From NCBI GenBank assembly GCA_003023535.1, contig PXSC01000005.1, positions 1 to 12,477 of the forward strand: a DNA stretch of 12,477 nucleotides. The letters run 5' to 3'. This DNA comes from Halobacteriales archaeon QS_9_70_65. Lineage in GTDB: Archaea; Halobacteriota; Halobacteria; Halobacteriales; Haloarculaceae. Both the position numbers and the translations under genes were made by a program. Within the stretch, counting starts at the first letter, position 1. Each line of letters starts with the position of its first letter. Below, piece by piece: positions 1 through 5,998 of this stretch. The notes under the pieces are model-generated. The model worked only from the letters and a program-made list of their open reading frames with translations, searched no databases and was not told the origin of the DNA.

Positions 1-387
1 CGGAAGCTGGAGGCGCTGGTGCGGCTGGCGGAGGCGTCGGCCCGGATGCGGCTGTCGGACACCATCGAGGCCGACGACGCCGAGCGGGTCATCGACATCG
101 TGCGGTCGTGTCTCCAGGACATCGGCGTCGACCCCGAGACCGGCGAGCTCGACGCCGACGTCGTCGAGACCGGCCAGTCCAAGAGCCAGCGGGACCGCAT
201 CAAGAACATCAAGACGCTCATCAGCGACGTCGAAGCGGAGTACGACGAGGGCGCCCCTCGCGAGGAGGTGCTCGAACGCGCCGAGGAGGCGGGCATGGAG
301 CGCTCGAAGGCCGAACACGAAATCGAGAAGCTGCGGCAGAAGGGTGACGTCTACGAGCCGCAGACGGACCATCTGCGGACGGTCTGA
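1..387 (+). CDS. mcm: Replicative DNA helicase MCM, C-terminal fragment
   Basis: This is the last 128 residues of the archaeal MCM helicase, the ring ATPase that unwinds DNA at the replication fork; the rest lies upstream of the window. The reading frame is open from base 1 (RKLEALVRLAEASARMRLS...), so there is no start here. That opening resembles the end of the MCM AAA+ domain, the sensor-2/lid helices with the 'RLAEASARM' signature. It is followed by an acidic linker (about residues 35-60) and then the C-terminal winged-helix domain (about 62-128, 'RIKNIKTLISDVEAEYDEGAP...EIEKLRQKGDVYEP'). Archaeal MCM normally ends in such a winged helix, so this end looks complete. The stop codon overlaps the ATG of the next gene (TGATGG), which suggests translational coupling. 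Confidence 0.93.
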   Translation, partial: RKLEALVRLAEASARMRLSDTIEADDAERVIDIVRSCLQDIGVDPETGELDADVVETGQSKSQRDRIKNIKTLISDVEAEYDEGAPREEVLERAEEAGMERSKAEHEIEKLRQKGDVYEPQTDHLRTV

Positions 388-641
388 TGGACCGCATCGC
401 CGCCCTCCGGCAGATCGAAGAGGCGCTGACGGAGCTGGAGACCGGCGAGACCGACCTCGAGGCCTGCGAGCGCCGCGTCCGGGCGACGGTGCGGACCTTC
501 GCCACGGAGTTCGACGGCGAGCTGGCGCCGTACCGGGCCGACGACGGGACGGTCGTCCTGGCGGCCTCCGAGGGGCAGGCCCGCCGCCGGATCCGGGAAC
601 TGACCGGCGCGGAAGGACCGACCGTCGAGCAAATCGAGTAG
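387..641 (+). CDS. Small helical haloarchaeal protein downstream of mcm
   Basis: An 84-residue protein whose function I do not recognise. The ATG overlaps the TGA of mcm by one base, so the two are almost certainly co-transcribed and translationally coupled. The N-terminal half is a predicted amphipathic, acidic helix (RIAALRQIEEALTELETGE). The second half (AVR-type helix, then 'ELAPYRADDGTVVLAASEGQARRRIREL') looks like a short beta hairpin plus helix. There are no Cys or His clusters, no membrane segment and no signal peptide. From memory it resembles one of the consecutively numbered haloarchaeal DUF78xx families found next to mcm; that family number is not verified. A role connected to replication would be inference from position only. 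Confidence 0.8.
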   Translation: MDRIAALRQIEEALTELETGETDLEACERRVRATVRTFATEFDGELAPYRADDGTVVLAASEGQARRRIRELTGAEGPTVEQIE

Positions 642-645
642 CGCG

Positions 646-655
646 TTAATTTTAT
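646..655 (+). promoter_or_regulatory. TATA-like box for the gene starting at 681
   Basis: The A/T-rich run TTAATTTTAT stands out in GC-rich DNA right after the previous stop codon. Its centre is about 30 bases before the GTG at 681, the spacing expected for a leaderless or near-leaderless haloarchaeal transcript. This gives the 681 gene its own promoter, separate from mcm. Confidence 0.55.
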
Positions 656-680
656 CAGCGAAAACGCGGAAACTGCGTGT

Positions 681-1019
681 GTGCTGCTCGTCGTGACGTA
701 CTCGAAGGGCGCCCGGACCTCGCTGCGGAACGTCTGCCGGACCCACGAGGAGACGGTCGTGCGCCGGTTCGGGCGGGCGGCGCTGCTGGCGGAGACCGAA
801 TACGGGGCCTTCCTCGCGCTGCGGCTGCGGGAGAAACATCCCGACGACGTGCAGGTCGAGCGGACGGCGCCGTTCAACGAGTTCCGCGACGCGCCGACGG
901 CGGTGCGGGAGGCGGCGACGGCCTACGAGAAGCGAAAGGACCGGAACGTGCCGTACGCGAAGTTCGCCGTCGGCACCGACCACCCGTCGCCGGCGGCGCT
1001 GAAGCGACGGGAGCTATGA
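681..1019 (+). CDS. Conserved-looking haloarchaeal protein of 112 residues
   Basis: I do not recognise a biochemical function. The likely start is GTG, because it sits at leaderless spacing from the A/T-rich box at 646-655; there is no better ATG near by. The protein begins with a hydrophobic strand (MLLVVTYSKGARTSLRNVCRTHEETVVRRFG). It continues with a helical, charged middle and ends with 'NVPYAKFAVGTDHPSPAALKRREL'. It has one Cys, no metal-binding cluster and no membrane helix, so a small soluble protein is likely. Its stop overlaps a downstream ATG in the arrangement CTATGA, implying coupling to the next, damaged gene. It probably belongs to one of the haloarchaea-specific DUF families of the mcm-tfb neighbourhood (from memory, unverified). 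Confidence 0.8.
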   Translation: MLLVVTYSKGARTSLRNVCRTHEETVVRRFGRAALLAETEYGAFLALRLREKHPDDVQVERTAPFNEFRDAPTAVREAATAYEKRKDRNVPYAKFAVGTDHPSPAALKRREL

Positions 1020-1657
1020 CGATGACCGCCGCGACCGTGTACCGACCGTCATCCTCGTCGGCGGCGACCGCCGGGAGGCGGCCACGGCGGCCGTGAGCCT
1101 CTACGACCACGTCGCCGTCGTCGCGCCGGGGCTGTCGCTCGACCGGCGGACGGCGCTGGCGGCGGCCGCGCGGTCCCGCGGCGCGACCGCGAGCGTCGAC
1201 GCGGAGCTCCGTGCGGCCCGCGAGCGGCTGGCGGCGGTGGCTGGCGGAAGCCGGCGGCGAGGGCCTCGAAACGGAGTACCGGCAGGCGGTCCGGGAGCTG
1301 TCGGAACTGGAGACCGAGCGGGCGGCCGCCGAGGAGCGACTCGAACGAGCCAGAGAACGGGCCCGCGAGGCCCGCGACGCCCGCGAGCGGCGGCTCCGCT
1401 TGCGGGACCGCGTCGACAACCTCGAGCGGACCGCCCGGACGGAGCTGGTCGAGACCGTCCGACCGGCCGCCGACGACGCCGCCGCGTCGGTGCCGGGCGG
1501 GACGGCAGCGTCGTTCGACGACGCGAACGGGGTGACCGCCGCGCTCGCGCTCGTCCGTGTCGGGGTCGTCCGGGCGCCGGTCGTCCTCGCCTGCCGGCGG
1601 TTCGCCGACGCCGCGAGCGCCGAGGCGTGGTTGGAGAGCCCGGTGATCCGGCTGTGA
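1016..1657 (+). pseudogene. Coiled-coil haloarchaeal protein, interrupted by frameshifts
   Basis: Two coding-looking segments lie in different frames. Segment one (about 1040-1237) reads VPTVILVGGDRREAATAA, then SLYDHVAVVAPGLSLDRR and TALAAAARSRG. Segment two (1238-1657) reads WLAEAGGEGLETEYRQAV, then a long Arg/Glu coiled coil and a hydrophobic C-terminal part (ALALVRVGVVRAPVVLACRRF...). They join cleanly if one base is dropped near 1237 (GCG GCG g TGG CTG GCG). The only ATG that couples to the upstream gene (1016, overlapping its TGA) is in the frame of segment two and stops at 1096, so a second, opposite shift is implied near 1030-1045. The alternative is a late GTG start at 1093. From memory, intact haloarchaeal homologues have a conserved 'DHV..I.PGM.LR.R.ALA.AARSRG' block. 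Either the gene is broken or two base errors are present. Confidence 0.75.
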
Positions 1658-1665
1658 CTTTTCTG
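1658..1665 (+). promoter_or_regulatory. Weak TATA-like box for the gene starting at 1688
   Basis: CTTTTCTG lies directly after the stop of the damaged gene. Its centre is about 26-27 bases before the ATG at 1688, as expected for a leaderless transcript. The match to a TATA box is modest. Confidence 0.4.
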
Positions 1666-1687
1666 CGATGACGGGGCCAGACGAGGT

Positions 1688-2233
1688 ATGCCGACGGCTT
1701 CGACCGAGGCGGTACGGACGGACGGCGTGACGCTCGTCGAGACGCGGGTGACGGCGACCGAGCGACACCGGGTTCGGCTCGCGGTCCGGTGTGACGGCCC
1801 CGTCTGGCCGCCGCGGGACGCCGGGGCGGACGTCCGGTGGGCCGACGGGACGGTGACGATCGAGGTGGCGACGGCGAGAGGTATCGGGTTCGCGACCCCG
1901 GCGCCGCCGGCGTCGGTGGACGTCGAACTCGTCGCCGCCGAGCCGGCTCACGACCTCCCGGCGGGGGTGGCGGCGTGGCTGGAGCGCGTCGAGACGCGCG
2001 TGGCGGCGGCCGAGCGACTCGCGGCGGTCGACGACCTCCGGACGGCGACGGCCGCGGTCGCCGCCGTCGGCGGGCTGGCCGAGGTGGAGGCGCTGGCGGC
2101 CGAGTTGGCCCGCGACCGGCGGCTCCTGCGGCGGCTCTCCTTCGTGCCGGCGGAGCTATGCGAGCGGGCGGAAGCGATCGAGCTGCCGGTGGCGGCGCTG
2201 TCGACGCTCGCTCAGCCGCGTAGCTCCCGATAG
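1688..2233 (+). CDS. Haloarchaeal two-part protein of unknown function
   Basis: A 181-residue protein with no function I recognise. Residues 1-85 look like a beta-rich domain (alternating hydrophobic strands such as 'GVTLVETRVTAT', 'RVRLAVRCDGPVWPPRDAG' and 'DGTVTIEVATARGIGF'). Residues 93-165 are an Ala/Arg/Glu-rich helical or coiled-coil part, with the only non-N-terminal Cys at about 158. There is no membrane helix or signal peptide. The ATG is chosen because a T-rich box lies at leaderless spacing. The last 22 bases overlap the 3' end of the convergent TFB gene, so the two transcripts would be antisense to each other at their ends. It belongs by position to the same group of haloarchaea-specific genes between mcm and tfb. 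Confidence 0.8.
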   Translation: MPTASTEAVRTDGVTLVETRVTATERHRVRLAVRCDGPVWPPRDAGADVRWADGTVTIEVATARGIGFATPAPPASVDVELVAAEPAHDLPAGVAAWLERVETRVAAAERLAAVDDLRTATAAVAAVGGLAEVEALAAELARDRRLLRRLSFVPAELCERAEAIELPVAALSTLAQPRSSR

Positions 2234-3075
2234 CTGTTCCGGATCGTCACCGCGGAGACGCCGGCGACGTCGCTCACCTCGGCCTGCGTCAGCTCGTAGG
2301 CGACCTCGCGGGCGGCGGTGTAGATGCAGGCGGCGGCGACGCCGCTGGGGTTGCGGCCGACGGACAGCCCCGTCTCGCGGGCCCGCTCGGCGAGTTCGCG
2401 GGCCCGGCGTTCGACTCCGTCGGGGACGTCGAGCTTCGAGGCGTACCTGGCGAGGTACTCCGCGGGGTCGATGGGGCCGGTCGGCAGCCCGAGCGCCCGG
2501 TTCATCGCGTCGTAGGCGGCCTGCAGTTCGGCCCGACTGGCGGTCGCCTCGTCGGCCACCTCCTCGACGGTGCGAGACACCGACGCCGTCCGGCAGACCG
2601 CGTACACCGCGGCGGCGGCGAACCCCTCGATGGAGCGACCGCGGAGCAGGTCCTCCTTCTGGGCGGACTCGAACAACACGCAGGCGCGTTCCTGCAGGCT
2701 CTCGGGCAGCTCGAGCCGGCCCGTCAGCCGCCGGATCTCGGTGAAGCCGTACACCTGGTTGCGGTCCCGCTTCGAGCCGACCTGTGCGCGTCTGTGCTGG
2801 CGCCGCATCCGGGCGACGCGGCGGCGCTTGCGGCCCTTCAGCCGCGTCGAGTAACCGATCTCCGTCGACAGTCCGCGGTCGTGCCGCGACCGGGTCAGCG
2901 GCGCGCCACACCGCTCGGGGTTCGTGTCGTCGTCGGCGAAGGAGCGCCACTCCGGGCCGCGGTCGATGGCCGTCTCGTCGACGACGAGTCCGCAGTCGTC
3001 GCAGACGGTTTCGGTGTCGGTGCTTCTGAGCCGGCCCTCGCATTCGGGGCAGAGCCGTCGTGTCGTCGCGCTCAT
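2212..3075 (-). CDS. tfb: Transcription initiation factor TFB (TFIIB-like)
   Basis: Archaeal TFB bridges the TBP-promoter complex and RNA polymerase and sets the start site. Of its 287 residues, the N-terminal zinc ribbon is complete: C9-x2-C12-x12-C25-x2-C28. It is followed by the B-reader/linker region (about 40-75, 'PEWRSFADDD...GLSTEIG') and the usual Arg-rich stretch (80-105). The two cyclin folds span about 107-195 and 203-287. The second ends in the BRE-contacting helix-turn-helix (TQAEVSDVAGVSAVTIRNSYRE, 263-284). The frame stays open far upstream on the minus strand, but the ATG at 3075 directly precedes the zinc ribbon and lies at leaderless distance from a TATA-like box. Haloarchaea carry several TFB paralogues, so the exact number cannot be assigned. 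The gene diverges from the 3248 gene across a palindrome. Confidence 0.95.
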   Translation of the reverse strand: MSATTRRLCPECEGRLRSTDTETVCDDCGLVVDETAIDRGPEWRSFADDDTNPERCGAPLTRSRHDRGLSTEIGYSTRLKGRKRRRVARMRRQHRRAQVGSKRDRNQVYGFTEIRRLTGRLELPESLQERACVLFESAQKEDLLRGRSIEGFAAAAVYAVCRTASVSRTVEEVADEATASRAELQAAYDAMNRALGLPTGPIDPAEYLARYASKLDVPDGVERRARELAERARETGLSVGRNPSGVAAACIYTAAREVAYELTQAEVSDVAGVSAVTIRNSYRELRG

Positions 3076-3100
3076 CACGGTCGAATATAAGGCCCGACGG

Positions 3101-3112
3101 TACTTGAAAAAA
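3101..3112 (-). promoter_or_regulatory. TATA-like box of the tfb gene
   Basis: On the minus strand the run reads TTTTTTCAAGTA, about 27-30 bases upstream of the tfb ATG, fitting a leaderless transcript. A second A/T run (minus strand TTATATTC, about 3083-3090) is too close to the ATG to act as a TATA box for it. Confidence 0.55.
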
Positions 3113-3145
3113 GGCCGCCGACCGCCGCCGCCCGACGGTCGCGGA

Positions 3146-3180
3146 CGACAGAGCGTACCGGTAACCGGTACGTTCTGTCG
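3146..3180. promoter_or_regulatory. 35-bp palindrome between tfb and the divergent gene (candidate operator)
   Basis: The left arm is CGACAGAGCGTACCGGT and the right arm is ACCGGTACGTTCTGTCG, separated by a single A at 3163. The arms pair at 16 of 17 positions; only G3153 opposite T3173 fails. The core GTACCGGT-A-ACCGGTAC is perfect. It lies between the two divergent promoters, about 35 bases upstream of the tfb TATA-like box and about 37 bases upstream of the TATA box at 3217, so one bound dimer could act on both. There is no T tract after it, so a terminator is unlikely. The binding protein is unknown. Confidence 0.7.
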
Positions 3181-3216
3181 GCGGGTATCGCCGTGCCACT
3201 TCCGGGGCGAGAAAGG

Positions 3217-3225
3217 TTTAATTAA
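3217..3225 (+). promoter_or_regulatory. TATA box (TTTAATTAA) of the gene starting at 3248
   Basis: TTTAATTAA is preceded by GAGAAAGG, a purine-rich stretch resembling a BRE. Its centre is 27 bases before the ATG, the classic leaderless haloarchaeal spacing. This is one of the clearest core promoters in the window. Confidence 0.75.
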
Positions 3226-3247
3226 CGAGAAGCGTCCATTGACGAGC

Positions 3248-3745
3248 ATGGGCCTGTCCAGCATCGCCGCGGGGCTGGAGGTGACCGCCGAGCAGCGGAA
3301 CCGCGGCGTCGCGACGGCCGACGGGACCGACGCGTCGCTGGCCGGGCGGCTGGAGCCGTTCGCCGACGAACTGCCGTGCGACGCGGCGGCGGCCGCGGCC
3401 GTCGTGGAGGCGTACGCCGAGGGGGCGGACCTCGGGCGGGCCGCCGCCGTCGCCGACGTCGCGACGACGACGGCCGCGAAGACGCTGTACCTTCTCGGGG
3501 AGCCGGTCGACCCGCTATCGCCGACCGCACGGCGGGTCGTCGACGACTGGCTGGCCGGCGAAATCTCCCGGACGGAAGCCGAGACGCTGGCCGGCGTCGG
3601 CGCCTCGGAGTTCGCGCTCGGGGCGTACGTCGCGACGCACGACCCCATCCCCGAGGCGGAGTCGGTCGTCGCCGACGCCCTGGCCGTCGAACCCGACGCC
3701 GACCCGCTGTACGACGCCCGGAGCGACCTGAACGACCTCGTTTAG
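3248..3745 (+). CDS. Helical haloarchaeal protein divergent from tfb, possible DNA-binding
   Basis: A 165-residue all-alpha, Ala- and acid-rich protein with no family I can name for certain. The ATG is fixed by the TTTAATTAA box 27 bases upstream. Residues 58-84 (AEGADLGRAAAVADVATTTAAKTLYLLGE) have the spacing of a helix-turn-helix, and residues 103-128 (AGEISRTEAETLAGVGASEFALGAYV) look like a second small helical unit. A DNA-binding role is therefore possible but not shown. Shared upstream DNA with tfb, including the palindrome, suggests co-regulation or autoregulation. The stop codon overlaps the stop codon of the convergent ParA-like gene by four bases. There is no membrane segment and only one Cys. 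Confidence 0.82.
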   Translation: MGLSSIAAGLEVTAEQRNRGVATADGTDASLAGRLEPFADELPCDAAAAAAVVEAYAEGADLGRAAAVADVATTTAAKTLYLLGEPVDPLSPTARRVVDDWLAGEISRTEAETLAGVGASEFALGAYVATHDPIPEAESVVADALAVEPDADPLYDARSDLNDLV

Positions 3746-4449
3746 AGGGGGAGTCGATCCCGGAGACCCTCCGCCTCCTCGCCCACGTCCACCGACATAC
3801 CCATCGTCGCCTCCAGCACGGCGCCGACACGATCGCGGGCCGTCTCGTCGCGCTCGACCGCCGGGGGGTCGTCGGACAGCGTCGGGACCGTCGCGTCGGC
3901 GTCCGGGTGATCGGTCGCCCGGGTGACGACGGTCGCGGCCGGGTCGACGCCGACGTCGACCAGACGATCGCGGGCACGCGGGACGGCGTCGTCGGCGCGG
4001 GCGGCGTCGGCGACGACGGCGACGGACTCGGCGGCCGAGACCGCGGCGACGGCCTGGTTGGCCGCCACCGGCGGCACGTCGACGAGCACGCGGTCGAAGG
4101 CGCGGGCCGCCTCCGCGACCCGGTCCTCGAACGTCACGGCCGCGTCGGGCGTCTTCGCGCGGGCCACCCGCTCGAAGGGCGCACGGGCGGGACAGACCGC
4201 CAGCCGGCCCGCGCCGGCCTCCCGGTCGAGCAGGCCGGCCTCCAGCGGTCGCTTTTCGAGACACAGCGCCGTCATGTCCGGGTCGATGCGGCCGGGCGTG
4301 TAGTCGGCCAGTCCCTGCGTGGCGTAAGCGGCGTCCAGCACCGCCACGTCCCGGCCGTCGTGGGACAGCAGCGTCGCACACTCCAACGTCAGTCGCGTGG
4401 CCCCGGCGCCGCCGGCGGCGCCGACGAGGGCGAGCGAGTCGTATCCCAT
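3742..4449 (-). CDS. ParA/MinD-like protein with a degenerate P-loop
   Basis: Of 235 residues, the N-terminus 'SLALVGAAGGAGATRLTLECATLL' has the layout of the deviant Walker A motif of ParA/MinD/SIMIBI ATPases (KGGxGKT/S), but both lysines are replaced: the loop reads A12-G-G-A-G-A17-T. A following strand 'DVAVLDAAYATQGLADY' matches the switch region, and 'FDRVLVDVPPVAANQAV' (about 119-133) matches Walker B. 'VAVVADAARADDAVPRARD' resembles the nucleotide-base region. The fold is thus recognisable, but ATP hydrolysis, and possibly binding, is doubtful. The ATG at 4449 is preferred over the GTG two codons earlier, because a TATA-like run lies about 27-30 bases upstream. MinD-like proteins act in positioning or partitioning, but the role here is unknown. 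Confidence 0.85.
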   Translation of the reverse strand: MGYDSLALVGAAGGAGATRLTLECATLLSHDGRDVAVLDAAYATQGLADYTPGRIDPDMTALCLEKRPLEAGLLDREAGAGRLAVCPARAPFERVARAKTPDAAVTFEDRVAEAARAFDRVLVDVPPVAANQAVAAVSAAESVAVVADAARADDAVPRARDRLVDVGVDPAATVVTRATDHPDADATVPTLSDDPPAVERDETARDRVGAVLEATMGMSVDVGEEAEGLRDRLPL

Positions 4450-4475
4450 ACGCACGTTTCGACGAGTAATCGGTG

Positions 4476-4486
4476 AAAAATATTCC
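4476..4486 (-). promoter_or_regulatory. TATA-like box of the ParA/MinD-like gene
   Basis: On the minus strand the run reads GAATATTTTTC, centred about 30 bases upstream of the ATG at 4449, consistent with a leaderless or very short leader transcript. Confidence 0.55.
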
Positions 4487-4600
4487 GGTGCGGATCGGCC
4501 GCCACAGGGGCTCTACACCGCCAGTTGTCACGAACAGATCGGCCGTCAGAGCGCTTCAAAGTGCAGAAAACGGGCGGCAGGCTGCGGCGGCAAGCGACCC

Positions 4601-4607
4601 ATTTTTG
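4601..4607 (+). promoter_or_regulatory. Possible TATA box for the small gene near 4668
   Basis: ATTTTTG is centred 28 bases before a GTG at 4632, in frame with the small gene, and about 64 bases before its ATG at 4668. It therefore gives either a leaderless start at 4632 or a 36-40 base leader. Confidence 0.4.
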
Positions 4608-4667
4608 CGTGTCGAGCCCCTCTTCTAACGAGTGCGGACCCGGAGAACACGACCCGCACTCGAGTAC

Positions 4668-4925
4668 ATGACCGCCTCAAACATCCACCCCGAAACCCAC
4701 CAGGATGTACCACGATTCGAATACGAGTCCGTCGACGGCGGAACGCTCGTCTATCTGATCCGGCGCGAGAAGCGCGACCACCTCGAGGAACCGGTCGAGA
4801 CCGACCGTCGCCTCCGCGGGTTCGTCGACGTCGACGACTGGGACGCGGTTCGGTCGGAACTGTGCCGTCGCGGCCACGACGTCGGGGCGGTCCACCACCT
4901 GCCGACGTTCGACCGTAGCGCGTAA
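4668..4925 (+). CDS. Small acidic protein of unknown function
   Basis: An 85-residue protein I do not recognise. The sequence from the ATG is typically haloarchaeal (His/Asp/Glu-rich, 'ASNIHPETHQDVPRFEYES'). It then has a beta hairpin 'GGTLVYLIRREKR' and an alpha/beta part 'RGFVDVDDWDAVRSELCRRGHDVGAVHHLP'. The twelve residues gained by starting at the GTG at 4632 (RTRRTRPALEY) are basic and unlike the rest, so the ATG is preferred, although the TATA-like box spacing would suit the GTG. It has one Cys and several His, but no clear metal site, membrane helix or signal peptide. It is monocistronic and converges on the ferritin-like pseudogene. Confidence 0.7.
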   Translation: MTASNIHPETHQDVPRFEYESVDGGTLVYLIRREKRDHLEEPVETDRRLRGFVDVDDWDAVRSELCRRGHDVGAVHHLPTFDRSA

Positions 4926-4975
4926 CGAGCGGTCGGGTCCGTCCTTTTCGCCGTCGGGAGCGTCTCCGTCACCCG

Positions 4976-5360
4976 TCAGAATCGGTATCGGTCTTCCCGG
5001 TGCTCCTTCTCGAAGCCGCGGAACTCGGTACGGTGAGCCCCCGTCGGCGAGGAGGGTGACCGCCAGATCCTCCGTGAGGGGGCCGTCGGCCTCTCCGCGG
5101 CCTCGATGAGTTCGCGGTGGACGGCGATGGCGTCCTCCCGGGCGTCGAGGACGCCCTCGATGACCGAGAGGATGTTCGTCGGGTCCTCGGGCCCGGAGTC
5201 CTGGCCGGGCGGTGGACTCCGCCGAGCCCGGTGGGCGGGCGTTCAGCTGTTCGAGCCGCTGGCCGAGCCGCTCGGAGTGGCCCAGTTCCTCCCGAACGTC
5301 GGCCCGGAGGCTCCCCATCATCTCCTCGCCCCGGACCCCCTCGATGACTCGGTCCGACAT
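4976..5360 (-). pseudogene. Ferritin-like protein, multiply frameshifted
   Basis: Three frames must be joined. They read in order MSDRVIEGVRGEEMMGSL, then VREELGHSERLGQRLEQL and NARPPGSAESTAR; then QDSGPEDPTNILSVIEG and VLDAREDAIAVHRELIEAAE; then EADGPLTEDLAVTLLAD; then AHRTEFRGFEKEHREDRYRF and stop. The breaks fit an extra base near 5204, a lost base near 5093 and lost bases near 5037-5044. The pattern EELGH...ARPPGS...EDAI...ELIEAAEEAD.PLTEDLA..LLAD..AHR.EF is that of haloarchaeal ferritin-like, rubrerythrin/bacterioferritin-type proteins with di-iron sites. From memory these start with about 25 further residues holding the first iron-ligand helix between 'DRVIE' and 'GV'; that block is absent here. 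The DEExH metal motif is also broken at the third shift. The gene is very probably dead. Confidence 0.8.
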
Positions 5361-5503
5361 CGTGCGTATCGGCTGGATTCCCGACGTGTTACGATCGTGG
5401 GTTCGACGGCTCGTACTGTCGGCCGTGATCCCGACGTGCGACCGGAACCCGCCGAAAATCCGGGTCTCCCGGTGGACTGTTCGACACGTCACGGCCGGCA
5501 GTA

Positions 5504-5932
5504 TCACTCCGCGGCGTCGCGGATGTCGGCCTCGATTTCGTCCATTTCCCCGTCCGAGAGGTCCGGGCGGTCGCCGGCGATGGCGTGGATGGGACCGCCG
5601 CCGTCGCCCTCGAACCGCGGGACGACGTGGACGTGGAGGTGCGGCACCTCCTGACCGGCGGCGGGGCCGTCGTTGACCGCGATGGTGTGGGCGTCGGCGT
5701 CGACGGCGTCCTCGACGTCGCCGACCAGGTCGTGAACTGTCTCGAACACCGCCGCCGACAGAGCCGCCGGCACGTCTCGGAGGGCCCGATGGTGGGCCTT
5801 CGGGATGACGAGGGTGTGGCCGGGCGACAGCGGGTTCGCATCGAGGAACGCTACGACCTCATCGTCCTCGTAGACGGTACGCGAGGGGATGTCCCCATCG
5901 GCGATACGACAGAAGATGCAGTCCTCGCTCAT
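5504..5932 (-). CDS. HIT family hydrolase (histidine triad, Hint-like)
   Basis: Of 142 residues, the N-terminus carries 'DCIFCRIADGDIPS', the usual start of Hint-type HIT proteins with a C5-x2-C8 pair. 'PLSPGHTLVIPKAHH' (34-48) is the conserved middle. The catalytic triad is H98-L-H-V-H102-V-V-P; the His at the end of the triad is the nucleophile that takes the nucleotidyl group. Members hydrolyse purine nucleotide phosphoramidates or dinucleoside polyphosphates in the cytoplasm; the substrate cannot be told from sequence. The family length and all motifs are complete. The ATG lies at leaderless distance from a TTTAAA box. It stands alone between two decayed loci. Confidence 0.95.
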   Translation of the reverse strand: MSEDCIFCRIADGDIPSRTVYEDDEVVAFLDANPLSPGHTLVIPKAHHRALRDVPAALSAAVFETVHDLVGDVEDAVDADAHTIAVNDGPAAGQEVPHLHVHVVPRFEGDGGGPIHAIAGDRPDLSDGEMDEIEADIRDAAE

Positions 5933-5957
5933 ACCTACGTATGATCGACCAGACGGA

Positions 5958-5963
5958 TTTAAA
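5958..5963 (-). promoter_or_regulatory. TATA box (TTTAAA) of the HIT gene
   Basis: The palindromic TTTAAA is centred 28 bases upstream of the HIT ATG, giving a leaderless transcript. The flanking sequence reads GGATTTAAATCC. Confidence 0.65.
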
Positions 5964-5998
5964 TCCGATCCCGTTACCGAACCGAATGAGTACCGTTT

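Noticed and set aside
3076..3648. N-terminal extension of tfb by 191 residues on the minus strand
   Set aside because: The extension is Ser/Ala/Arg-rich noise antisense to the divergent gene. The zinc ribbon begins right after the ATG at 3075, and a promoter lies inside the extension.
4450..4455. GTG start two codons upstream of the ParA-like ATG
   Set aside because: It adds only two residues and the ATG gives the better spacing to the TATA-like run; the difference cannot be settled further.
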